Assembly: GCF_008704535.1 (NCBI RefSeq)
Contig: NZ_CP023701.1
Location: 4,404,501 to 4,468,500, forward strand
Length of the DNA: 64,000 nt
Source of the DNA: Streptomyces subrutilus
Lineage (GTDB): Bacteria > Actinomycetota > Actinomycetes > Streptomycetales > Streptomycetaceae
Direction: 5' to 3'
Shown: piece after piece, positions 55,691 through 63,484 of the stretch
How the letters are laid out: the number at the start of each line of letters is the position of its first letter
How positions within the stretch are numbered: the stretch's first letter is position 1
The notes under the pieces: generated by a model
Told to the model about the DNA's origin: nothing
Seen by the model: only the letters and a program-made list of their open reading frames with translations
Database searches by the model: none
Program-made: the position numbers and the translations under genes

Positions 55691-58597
55691 ATGCCCGCCA
55701 ACGAATCCGCTCCTCCCGTCAAGAAGAAGGGACGACGCGCCCGTCTGATCGTGCTCGTTCTGGTCCTGGCTCTCTTCGCGGGCCTCGGCTACGGGGCGTA
55801 CTGGGGCGTGGACAGCGTGCGCGCCTCCTTCCCCCAGACCACCGGCTCCCTCAAGGTGCCGGGCCTGACCGGGACCGTCGACGTCAAGCGCGACGCCCAC
55901 GGCATCCCGCAGCTCTACGCCGACAGCGACTCGGACCTCTTCCGCGCGCAGGGCTTCGTGCACGCGCAGGACCGCTTCTGGGAGATGGACGTACGCCGTC
56001 ACATGACCTCCGGACGGCTCTCGGAGATGTTCGGCGCCGGACAGGTCGAGACCGACGCCTTCCTGCGGACGCTCGGCTGGCGCCAGGTCGCGCAGGCCGA
56101 GTACGACACCAAGCTGTCGGCCGACACGAAGAAGAACCTCCAGGCCTACGCCGACGGGGTCAACGCCTACCTGAAGGGGAAGTCCGGCAAGGACCTCTCC
56201 GTCGAGCACGCGACCCTCAAGCTCAGCGCCGGCTACGCGCCCGAGCAGTGGACGCCGGTGGACTCGGTGGCCTGGCTCAAGGCGATGGCCTGGGACCTGC
56301 GCGGCAACATGCAGGACGAGATCGACCGCGCGCTGATGTCGAACAAGCTCACGCAGGCGCAGATCGACGAGCTCTACCCGCCGTACCCCTTCGACCGCAA
56401 CAAGCCGATCGTCGAGGGCGGCAAGAGCGACGGCGGCAAGTACCTGCCGCAGGGCTCCACCGGCAGCAGCGTCGGCAGCGGCACCGGTTCGAGCAGCGGC
56501 ACCGGTTCGAGCAGCGGCACCGGTTCCGGCACCGCCGCCGGCTCGCAGGCCTCGACGGGCACGGGCACGGGTACGAGCACGGGCAGCGGCGGCGACGCGG
56601 TCACCGGCCTCGCCGGCAACGCCACCGCCCAGGGCGCGACCGTCGGCCTGCGCACCCAGCTCGGCGCCCTCGCCGAGACGCTGGACGAGATCCCCGACAT
56701 CCTCGGCCCCAACGGCAGCGGCATCGGTTCGAACTCCTGGGTCGTCTCGGGCAAGTACACGACCACCGGCAAGCCGCTGCTGGCGAACGACCCGCACCTG
56801 GCCCCGCAGCTGCCCTCGGTCTGGTACCAGATGGGCCTGCACTGCCGCACGGTCTCGGCCCAGTGCCAGTACGACGTGGCCGGCTACACCTTCTCCGGCA
56901 TGCCGGGCGTGGTCATCGGCCACAACGCCGACATCGCCTGGGGCATGACCAACCTGGGCGCCGACGTCACCGACCTCTACCTGGAGCAGGTCCGGCCCGA
57001 GGGCTACGTCTACGACAACAAGGTGCTCCCCTTCACCACCCGCGAAGAGGTCATCAAGGTCGCGGGGGGCAAGAGCAAGACGATCACCGTCCGCACGACC
57101 AACAACGGGCCGCTGATCTCCGACCGCAGCAACGAACTGACCTCGGTCGGCGCCCGCGCCCCCGTCGCCAGCTCGGCGCCCGACCGCGGCAACGGCTACG
57201 CGGTCGCCCTGCGCTGGACCGCGCTGGAGCCGGGCCGCTCGATGGACGCCGTCTTCAGCCTCGACCGGGCGAAGAACTTCACCGACTTCCGCCAGGCGGC
57301 CTCCCAGTTCGAGGTGCCCTCGCAGAACCTGATCTACGCCGACAACAAGGACGCCACCGGCAACATCGGCTACCAGGCCCCCGGCCGCATCCCGGTCCGG
57401 GGCCAGGGCGACGGCCGGATGCCGGCCCCCGGCTGGGACTCCAAGTACGCGTGGAAGACCGGCAAGGACGGCAGCACCAGCTACATCCCGCAGGCCGAGC
57501 TGCCCTGGGACTACAACCCGTCGCGCGGCTACGTCGTCACCGCCAACCAGGCCGTCGCGGAGCCCGGGACGGGCTCGGGCAAGTACCCGAACCTGCTGAC
57601 CACCGACTGGGGCTACGGCGCCCGCAGCCAGCGGATCAACGACCTCATCGAGTCGAAGATCAAGGACAGCGGCAAGATCTCCACCGACGACATGCGCAGC
57701 ATGCAGATGGACAACAGCAGCGAGATCGCCGCGCTGCTGACCCCGATGCTGGCCAAGATCGAGGTGGACGACCCGGACGTGCGCTCCGCGCAGAAGCTGC
57801 TGGAGGGCTGGAACTACACCCAGGAGCCCGACTCGGCGGCCGCCGCGTACTTCAACGCGGTCTGGCGCAACATCCTGAAGCTGTCCTTCGGCGACAAGAT
57901 GCCCAAGGAGCTGCGCGTCGAGGGCAGCTGCATGAACGTCCGCGAGAGCAGCACCGGCCCCGCCGACGACCTCGCCAAGACGGTCCGCGAATGCGGCACC
58001 CGCGGCCCCGACTCCGCCCAGCCGGACGGCGGCGACCGCTGGTTCGAGGTGGTGCGCCGCCTGGTCAAGGACGAGAAGTCGCCGTGGTGGCAGTCGCCCG
58101 CGATCAAGTTCAAGGAGCCGGCCACCACCACCCGCGACGAGCTCTTCGCCCGGGCCATGCGCGACGCCCGCTGGGAGCTGACCGCCAAGCTCGGCAAGGA
58201 CCAGTCGACCTGGAGCTGGGGCCGGCTGCACCAGCTGACGCTGAAGAACCAGACGATCGGCACCGAGGGCCCCGGCTTCATGCAGTGGCTCCTCAACCGC
58301 GGCCCGTGGAACGTGGGCGGCGGCGAGGCCACCGTCAACGCGACCGGCTGGAACGCCTCCAGCGGCTACGGGGTCACCTGGGTGCCCTCGATGCGGATGG
58401 TCGTGAACCTCAACGACCTCGACAAGTCCCGCTGGATCAACCTGACGGGCGCCTCGGGCCACGCGTACGACGACACCTACACCGACCAGACGACGATGTG
58501 GGCCAAGGGCGAACTGCTGGAGTGGCCGTTCGGCAAGGAGGCCGTCGACAAGGCGACCGTCGACACCCTGACCCTCAAGCCGGCGGACGCCTCATGA
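55691..58597 (+). CDS. Penicillin acylase family Ntn-hydrolase
   Basis: 968 residues with an N-terminal membrane/signal segment (about 19-40). Family members are made as precursors cut into alpha and beta chains; the beta chain starts at the nucleophile Ser, here Ser347 in GIGSNSWVVSG. Other family marks: HAQDRFWEMDVRRH (about 97-110), GMPGVVIGHNADIAWGMTN, and the C-terminal ASGHAYDDTYTDQT. The alpha chain ends in an unusual Gly/Ser/Thr-rich stretch (about 255-300) that sits in the region removed as spacer peptide. It hydrolyses amides outside the membrane: candidates are acyl-homoserine lactones, N-acyl lipopeptides or beta-lactams. It overlaps the convergent next gene by six bases. Confidence 0.9.
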   Translation: MPANESAPPVKKKGRRARLIVLVLVLALFAGLGYGAYWGVDSVRASFPQTTGSLKVPGLTGTVDVKRDAHGIPQLYADSDSDLFRAQGFVHAQDRFWEMDVRRHMTSGRLSEMFGAGQVETDAFLRTLGWRQVAQAEYDTKLSADTKKNLQAYADGVNAYLKGKSGKDLSVEHATLKLSAGYAPEQWTPVDSVAWLKAMAWDLRGNMQDEIDRALMSNKLTQAQIDELYPPYPFDRNKPIVEGGKSDGGKYLPQGSTGSSVGSGTGSSSGTGSSSGTGSGTAAGSQASTGTGTGTSTGSGGDAVTGLAGNATAQGATVGLRTQLGALAETLDEIPDILGPNGSGIGSNSWVVSGKYTTTGKPLLANDPHLAPQLPSVWYQMGLHCRTVSAQCQYDVAGYTFSGMPGVVIGHNADIAWGMTNLGADVTDLYLEQVRPEGYVYDNKVLPFTTREEVIKVAGGKSKTITVRTTNNGPLISDRSNELTSVGARAPVASSAPDRGNGYAVALRWTALEPGRSMDAVFSLDRAKNFTDFRQAASQFEVPSQNLIYADNKDATGNIGYQAPGRIPVRGQGDGRMPAPGWDSKYAWKTGKDGSTSYIPQAELPWDYNPSRGYVVTANQAVAEPGTGSGKYPNLLTTDWGYGARSQRINDLIESKIKDSGKISTDDMRSMQMDNSSEIAALLTPMLAKIEVDDPDVRSAQKLLEGWNYTQEPDSAAAAYFNAVWRNILKLSFGDKMPKELRVEGSCMNVRESSTGPADDLAKTVRECGTRGPDSAQPDGGDRWFEVVRRLVKDEKSPWWQSPAIKFKEPATTTRDELFARAMRDARWELTAKLGKDQSTWSWGRLHQLTLKNQTIGTEGPGFMQWLLNRGPWNVGGGEATVNATGWNASSGYGVTWVPSMRMVVNLNDLDKSRWINLTGASGHAYDDTYTDQTTMWAKGELLEWPFGKEAVDKATVDTLTLKPADAS
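56459..56590 (+). repeat. Gly/Ser/Thr-coding repeats inside the acylase gene
   Basis: An 18-bp unit ACCGGTTCGAGCAGCGGC is present twice in perfect tandem (56483-56500, 56501-56518) followed by a truncated third, then shorter GGCACGGGTACG-like units. All stay in frame and code for a flexible linker. Confidence 0.8.
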
Positions 58598-59197
58598 GCT
58601 GAAGCGGCGGACCCCCGACGGGGTCGCCACCGCCTGGACGGGGTGGTCGTGGGGTTCCTCCGGGACCCGCGCGACCACCTCGTCGTCGTAGAGGAGCACG
58701 ACCAGCGCGGGACGCGCGCCGGCCCGCTCCAGGCGCTCCAGCACCCGGTCGTACGAGCCCCCGCCGCGCCCCAGCCGCATCCCGCGCCCGTCCACCGCGA
58801 GCCCGGGCAGCAGGACGGCGTCGGCGGTGGTGACGGCCTGCGGCCCGAGCCGGGGCCCGGCCGGCTCCAGCAGGGTCATCCTCCCGGCGTGCGCGGCCTC
58901 GGCCAGCGTGCCGGGGCCCCCGTACACCGCCCAGTCGAGGTCGTTGTCGGCCAGCAGCACGGGCAGCAGCACCCGCTTCCCGGCCGCGCGCAGGGCGTCG
59001 AGCAGCTCGCGGGTGCCGGGCTCGGACCCGACGGAGACGTAGGCGGCCACGGTGCGGGCGCCGGCCAGCTCGGGCAGGCCCAGGGCGCGGGCGGCCAGGG
59101 CGGCGGCCGCGGTGCGGCGCTCTCCGGGGTCCAGGGCGCGGCGGGCGGCGAGCAGATCCCGCCGCAGTGCGGTCTTGGCGTGCTGGTTCTCGGTCAC
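58592..59197 (-). CDS. 5-formyltetrahydrofolate cyclo-ligase
   Basis: 201 residues. It converts 5-formyl-THF to methenyl-THF with ATP. Motifs: KTALRRDLLAARRAL near the N-terminus (nucleotide/phosphate contacts), VAAYVSVGSEPGTRELLDALR and the C-terminal ATP-binding signature LPGLAVDGRGMRLGRGGGSYDR (read in two parts, about 135-157). GTG 59197 gives the usual family length; ATG 59230 adds 11 residues including a TTA codon. Divergent from galU with ~95 bases between. Its 3' end overlaps the acylase gene. Confidence 0.9.
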   Translation of the reverse strand: MTENQHAKTALRRDLLAARRALDPGERRTAAAALAARALGLPELAGARTVAAYVSVGSEPGTRELLDALRAAGKRVLLPVLLADNDLDWAVYGGPGTLAEAAHAGRMTLLEPAGPRLGPQAVTTADAVLLPGLAVDGRGMRLGRGGGSYDRVLERLERAGARPALVVLLYDDEVVARVPEEPHDHPVQAVATPSGVRRFSS

Positions 59198-59252
59198 AGC
59201 CGAATCAAAGATCCTCGTTAAGTGCCGCATACCGGTATGTTCCGACCATGAT

Positions 59253-59284
59253 TTGATCGGGCATTCGAGCGGACCCACTATCGT
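59253..59284 (+). promoter_or_regulatory. Candidate galU promoter giving a leaderless mRNA
   Basis: TTGATC (59253-59258) and CACTAT/TATCGT (59276-59284) make a plausible -35/-10 pair 17-20 bases apart. TATCGT ends six bases before ATG 59291 and no ribosome site is present, so transcription probably begins at or next to the start codon. Confidence 0.4.
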
Positions 59285-59290
59285 TCGGGC

Positions 59291-60193
59291 ATGACTATGT
59301 TGCACCCCGTGATCAAGAAGGCCGTGATTCCGGCCGCGGGCCTGGGCACTCGGTTCCTTCCGGCCACCAAGGCCACTCCGAAGGAAATGCTCCCCGTCGT
59401 GGACAAGCCGGCCATCCAGTACGTGGTCGAAGAGGCCGTCGGCGCCGGACTCGATGACGTGCTCATGATCACAGGCCGTAACAAGCGTGCCCTCGAAGAC
59501 CACTTCGACCGCAACTACGAGCTGGAGTCGGCCCTCATCGCCAAGGGCGACGACGACCGGCTGAAGAAGGTCCAGGAGTCCAGCGACCTGGCCACCATGC
59601 ACTACGTCCGCCAGGGCGACCCCCGCGGCCTGGGCCACGCCGTGCTGTGCGCCGAGCCGCACGTCGGCCGCGAGCCCTTCGCCGTCCTCCTCGGCGACGA
59701 CCTCATCGACCCGCGCGACCCGCTGCTGCGCCAGATGGCCGACATCTACGCCCGCACCGGCGGCACCGTCATCGCGCTGATGGAGGTCGACCCCGCCAAC
59801 GTGCACCTCTACGGCTGCGCCGCCGTCGAGGCCACGGACGAGGAGGACGTGGTCCGCGTCACCGGCCTCGTCGAGAAGCCGGACCCCGCCGACGCGCCGA
59901 GCAACTACGCCGTCATCGGACGCTATGTCCTCAACCCCGCGATCTTCGACATACTGCGGGAGACCGAGCCGGGCCGCGGTGGGGAGATCCAGCTCACCGA
60001 CGCCCTGCAGAAGCTGGCCGCCGACGAGACCATCGGCGGCCCGGTGCACGGCGTGGTCTTCCGGGGCCGCCGCTACGACACCGGGGACCGCGGCGACTAC
60101 CTGCGGGCCATCGTCCGCCTCGCGTGCGAGCGCGAGGACCTGGGCCCCGAGTTCCGCACCTGGCTTCACCGTTACGTCACGGAGGAGATGTAG
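59291..60193 (+). CDS. galU: UTP-glucose-1-phosphate uridylyltransferase
   Basis: 300 residues. It makes UDP-glucose for glycans. Signature segments: KAVIPAAGLGTRFLPATKATPKEMLP (nucleotide loop, read in two parts, about 9-34), VGRYVL/NPAIFDIL-type sugar-binding strand and LTDALQKLAADE; LGDDLIDPRDPLL carries the metal-binding Asp. It starts the conserved actinobacterial block that continues with glp/moeA, separated by only four bases. UDP-glucose could feed the exopolysaccharide cluster upstream in this window, although its block is unlinked. Confidence 0.94.
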   Translation: MTMLHPVIKKAVIPAAGLGTRFLPATKATPKEMLPVVDKPAIQYVVEEAVGAGLDDVLMITGRNKRALEDHFDRNYELESALIAKGDDDRLKKVQESSDLATMHYVRQGDPRGLGHAVLCAEPHVGREPFAVLLGDDLIDPRDPLLRQMADIYARTGGTVIALMEVDPANVHLYGCAAVEATDEEDVVRVTGLVEKPDPADAPSNYAVIGRYVLNPAIFDILRETEPGRGGEIQLTDALQKLAADETIGGPVHGVVFRGRRYDTGDRGDYLRAIVRLACEREDLGPEFRTWLHRYVTEEM

Positions 60194-60197
60194 CACC

Positions 60198-61538
60198 TTG
60201 AGCAGTACCGCGCCGCAGGACACCGGCCACCACCGTCTGTGGTCGGTGGACGAGCACCTCGCGGACATCCTCGCCGCCGTCCGGCCGTTGGAGCCCATCG
60301 AGCTCCAACTGCTGGACGCCCAGGGCTGTGTCCTGGTCGAGGACGTCACCGTGCCCGTCGCCCTCCCGCCCTTCGACAACAGCTCCATGGACGGCTACGC
60401 CGTCCGCACGGCCGACGTCCAGGGTGCGAGCGAGGAGTTCCCCGCGGTGCTCGCGGTGATCGGGGACGTCGCGGCGGGCGCCGGCGAGCTGCCCACCGTC
60501 GGCCCCGGCCAGGCCGCCCGCATCATGACCGGCGCCCCGCTGCCGCCCGGCGCGGAAGCCGTCGTACCGGTCGAGTGGACCGACGGCGGCGAGGGCGGCG
60601 GCGCCGCCTCCGGCATGACCCCGGCCAGCTCCGCTCCCGAGGGCGCCGGCGGCGAGGTGCGCGTGCACCGCTCCGCCGAGGCCCGGGCGCACGTCCGCTC
60701 GCGCGGCAGCGACGTACAGGCCGGGGACCTCGCGCTCGCGGCGGGCACCGTCCTCGGACCGCCGCAGATCGCCCTGCTGGCCGCCATCGGACGCGGCACC
60801 GTACGGGTGCGCCCGCGCCCGCGCGTGGTCGTCCTGTCCACCGGCAGCGAGCTGGTCCAGCCCGGCGAGGCCCTCACCCCCGGGACGATCTACGACTCCA
60901 ACAGCTTCGCGCTCGCCGCGGCCGCCCGCGACGCCGGAGCCATCGCCTACCGCGTCGGCGCCGTCGCGGACGACGCCGACACCCTGCGCGCGACCATCGA
61001 GGACCAGCTGATCCGGGCCGACCTGCTGGTCACCACCGGCGGGGTCAGCGTCGGCGCGTACGACGTGGTGAAGGAGGCGCTCACCTCGGTCGCCGGCGGC
61101 GAGGACGACGTGGACGGCGGCGGGATCGACTTCCGCAAGCTCGCCATGCAGCCCGGCAAGCCCCAGGGCTTCGGCGCCATCGGCCCCGACCACACCCCCC
61201 TGCTGGCGCTGCCCGGCAACCCGGTCTCCTCGTACGTCTCCTTCGAGCTCTTCGTCCGTCCCGCGATCCGCACCCTGATGGGACTGCCGCAGGCCGAGAT
61301 CGTCCGCCCGAGCGTGCGCGCCGCGCTCAAGGCCGACAAGGCCGTCGGCTCCCCGGCCGGCCGCCGCCAGTTCCTGCGCGGTGCCTACGACGCCGAGAGC
61401 GGCACGGTCAGCCCGGTCGGCGGATCGGGCTCGCACCTGATCGCCGCGCTGGCCCACGCCGACTCGCTGATCGTCGTACCGGAGGACGTCACCTCGGTGG
61501 AGCCGGGGGCCGACCTGGAAGTGGTCCTGCTCGGCTGA
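60198..61538 (+). CDS. glp: MoeA-like gephyrin molybdotransferase (Glp)
   Basis: 446 residues. MoeA domains in order: SVDEHLADILAAV helix, PPFDNSSMDGYAVR (substrate loop, about 57-70), TGAPLPPGAEAVVPVE (about 110-125), the MPT-binding fold with VVLSTGSELVQPGEAL and IYDSNSFAL (about 215-240), VTTGGVSVGAYD, LPGNPVSSYVSFELF, and the C-terminal beta domain. MoeA inserts Mo into adenylyl-molybdopterin. In Corynebacterium the gene at this position was recruited to the divisome as Glp, partner of the membrane receptor GlpR, encoded here at 63485. TTG start at 60198, four bases after galU. Catalytic, divisome or both is open. Confidence 0.88.
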   Translation: MSSTAPQDTGHHRLWSVDEHLADILAAVRPLEPIELQLLDAQGCVLVEDVTVPVALPPFDNSSMDGYAVRTADVQGASEEFPAVLAVIGDVAAGAGELPTVGPGQAARIMTGAPLPPGAEAVVPVEWTDGGEGGGAASGMTPASSAPEGAGGEVRVHRSAEARAHVRSRGSDVQAGDLALAAGTVLGPPQIALLAAIGRGTVRVRPRPRVVVLSTGSELVQPGEALTPGTIYDSNSFALAAAARDAGAIAYRVGAVADDADTLRATIEDQLIRADLLVTTGGVSVGAYDVVKEALTSVAGGEDDVDGGGIDFRKLAMQPGKPQGFGAIGPDHTPLLALPGNPVSSYVSFELFVRPAIRTLMGLPQAEIVRPSVRAALKADKAVGSPAGRRQFLRGAYDAESGTVSPVGGSGSHLIAALAHADSLIVVPEDVTSVEPGADLEVVLLG

Positions 61539-61555
61539 ACACCCGCCGGTACGGG

Positions 61556-61561
61556 TAGCGT
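61556..61561 (+). promoter_or_regulatory. Candidate -10 box (TAGCGT) for moaC
   Basis: TAGCGT in the 74-base gap between glp and moaC, 51 bases before the moaC ATG; no clear -35. Confidence 0.3.
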
Positions 61562-61612
61562 GTTGCATCACACAGGCCCCCGGGGGCCCGGACGGAAGCG
61601 ACGCGCAGAGCT

Positions 61613-62092
61613 ATGAGTACGCAGAGCAGGCTGACCCACCTCGACGAGGCCGGTGCGGCCCGGATGGTCGACGTCTCCGAGAAGGACGTCACCACCCGGA
61701 CGGCCCGGGCCAGCGGCCGGGTACGCGTCTCCCCCCGGGTCGTCGAGCTGCTGCGCGGCGAGGGCGTCCCCAAGGGCGACGCCCTCGCCACCGCACGGAT
61801 CGCCGGGATCATGGGGGCCAAGAAGACCCCCGACCTGATCCCGCTGTGCCACCCGCTGGCGGTCTCCGGCGTCAAGGTCGAACTGTCGGTCGCCGACGAC
61901 GCCGTGGAGATCCTGGCCACCGTGAAGACGACCGACCGCACCGGCGTCGAGATGGAGGCGCTGACGGCGGTCGCCGTCGCCGGCCTCACCGTCGTGGACA
62001 TGGTCAAGGCCGTCGACAAGGGCGCCGTCATCACGGACGTCCGGGTGGAGGAGAAGACCGGCGGCAAGTCCGGCGACTGGACCCGCGCGTGA
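61613..62092 (+). CDS. moaC: Cyclic pyranopterin monophosphate synthase
   Basis: 159 residues. MoaC completes the first step of molybdopterin synthesis after the radical SAM protein MoaA. Motifs: LTHLDEAGAARMVDVSEK, GIMGAKKTPDLIPLCHPL (active-site Lys and His residues, about 64-81), and TTDRTGVEMEALTAVAVAGL followed by DMVKAVDKGA. Length equals the family. It is followed by mogA with GTGA overlap. It supports the molybdenum reductase found in this window and other Mo enzymes of the cell. Confidence 0.95.
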   Translation: MSTQSRLTHLDEAGAARMVDVSEKDVTTRTARASGRVRVSPRVVELLRGEGVPKGDALATARIAGIMGAKKTPDLIPLCHPLAVSGVKVELSVADDAVEILATVKTTDRTGVEMEALTAVAVAGLTVVDMVKAVDKGAVITDVRVEEKTGGKSGDWTRA

Positions 62093-62700
62093 ACGCCCCG
62101 CGCGGCGGCGAGGTCCACAGCCACCTGCACGCGGTGCCGGAGCCGGACGCCGCCGCGGCGCCGTCCGCGGCGGCCGGACCCGCGGCGGCACCGGCGGCGC
62201 TGCGCGCCCTGGTGGTCACCGCCTCCAACCGGGCCTCGCGGGGCGTCTACCCGGACCGGGGCGGACCGCTGCTCGCCGAGGCCCTGGAGGAGCTCGGCTT
62301 CGCGGTGGACGGCCCGCGCGTCGTCCCGGACGGCGACCCGGTCGGTCAGGCGCTGCGCGAGGGCGTGGCCGCCGGCTACGACGTCATCCTGACCACCGGC
62401 GGCACCGGCATCTCGCCGACCGACCGCACCCCGGACGCCACGGCGCGGGTGCTGGACTACGAGATCCCCGGCATCCCCCAGGCCATCCGCGCCGAGGGTC
62501 TGGCCAAGGTGCCCACCGCGGCCCTCTCCCGGGGCCTGGCCGGCGTGGCCGGACACACCCTGATCGTCAACCTCCCGGGCTCGACGGGCGGGGTGCGCGA
62601 CGGCCTCGCCGTCCTGTCCCGCCTGCTGCTGCACGCCGTGGACCAGATCCGCGGCGGCGACCACCCCGGACCGGCGGGACCCTCCGGGAGCACGAGCTGA
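62089..62700 (+). CDS. Molybdopterin adenylyltransferase (MogA/MoaB family)
   Basis: 203 residues. An N-terminal Ala/Pro-rich extension (about 1-38) precedes the MogA fold: ALVVTASNRASRGVYPDRGGP (in two parts), VVPDGDPVGQALREGV, ILTTGGTGISPTDRTPDAT (MPT-binding GGTG loop, about 104-122) and LIVNLPGSTGGVRDGL (about 165-180). It adenylylates molybdopterin before Mo insertion by MoeA. GTG 62089 overlaps the moaC stop. The alternative name MoaB cannot be distinguished from sequence. Confidence 0.92.
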   Translation: MNAPRGGEVHSHLHAVPEPDAAAAPSAAAGPAAAPAALRALVVTASNRASRGVYPDRGGPLLAEALEELGFAVDGPRVVPDGDPVGQALREGVAAGYDVILTTGGTGISPTDRTPDATARVLDYEIPGIPQAIRAEGLAKVPTAALSRGLAGVAGHTLIVNLPGSTGGVRDGLAVLSRLLLHAVDQIRGGDHPGPAGPSGSTS

Positions 62701-62717
62701 ACGGCCCCACCTGGCCG

Positions 62718-63326
62718 GTGGTCCTGACGGACGGCGAGGTCACCCTCCGGCCGATAAGACTGCGCGACCAGAAGGCCTGGCGCGAGGTCAACCGGCGCAA
62801 CCGCGACTGGCTCCGCCCGTGGGAGGCGACGATCCCGCCGCCCGCCCCGTGGGGGCCGGTGATCCAGCGGCCGACGTACCGCCAGATGGTCCGCCACCTG
62901 CGCGCCGAGGCGAACGCGGGCCGGATGCTGCCCTTCGTCATCGAGTACCAGGGCCGGCTCGTCGGCCAGCTGACGGTCGCCGGGATCACCTGGGGCTCGA
63001 TGTGCGCGGGCCACGTCGGCTACTGGGTGGACCGCGAGGTGGCGGGCCGCGGCGTGATGCCGACGGCGGTCGCGCTGGCCGTGGACCACTGCTTCGCCCG
63101 GGTCGGGCTGCACCGGATCGAGGTGTGCATCCGCCCGGAGAACGGGCCGAGCCGGCGGGTGGTGGAGAAGCTGGGCCTGCGCGAGGAGGGGCTGCGCCCG
63201 CGCTACCTCCACATCGACGGGGCCTGGCGCGACCACCTCGTCTACGCCGTCACGGCGGAGGAGGTGCCCGAAGGGCTGCTGCGCCGTTGGCACCGGGCCC
63301 GCCGCCGGGAGAGTCCGCAGACATAG
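62718..63326 (+). CDS. RimJ/RimL-type GNAT N-acetyltransferase
   Basis: 202 residues, one GNAT domain: VTLRPIRLRDQKAWREVNRRNRDWLRPWEAT (in parts) at the N-terminus, FVIEYQGRLVGQLTVAGI, VGYWVDREVAGRGVMPTAVALAV (acetyl-CoA motif with RGVMPTA, about 110-130) and LHRIEVCIRPENGPSRRVVEKLGL. RimJ-like enzymes acetylate N-termini or amino groups. GTG 62718 is used; an in-frame CTG at 62697 overlapping the mogA stop would add NGPTWPV and may be the true start. It belongs to the conserved block before sepX. Confidence 0.88.
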   Translation: MVLTDGEVTLRPIRLRDQKAWREVNRRNRDWLRPWEATIPPPAPWGPVIQRPTYRQMVRHLRAEANAGRMLPFVIEYQGRLVGQLTVAGITWGSMCAGHVGYWVDREVAGRGVMPTAVALAVDHCFARVGLHRIEVCIRPENGPSRRVVEKLGLREEGLRPRYLHIDGAWRDHLVYAVTAEEVPEGLLRRWHRARRRESPQT

Positions 63327-63471
63327 ATATCCGAATAAGAGTTCGAATTTAAGGCCCGCGGAACCGATTCGCCCATAACCTGATCCGAAGAATCACAAAA
63401 AAAGTCCGTGATATCAGCGAGATCGTGCGACACACCGGCCCGATTGGGCGATCCCGTCGCCCGCGCCCCTC

Positions 63472-63477
63472 TACGGT
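63472..63477 (+). promoter_or_regulatory. Candidate -10 box (TACGGT) for sepX, leaderless
   Basis: TACGGT ends seven bases before GTG 63485 with no ribosome site between. The ~150 bases upstream are unusually AT-rich for this genome (AATAAGAGTTCGAATTT, AATCACAAAAAAAG), in line with a regulated developmental promoter. Confidence 0.4.
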
Positions 63478-63484
63478 GTGGGGT

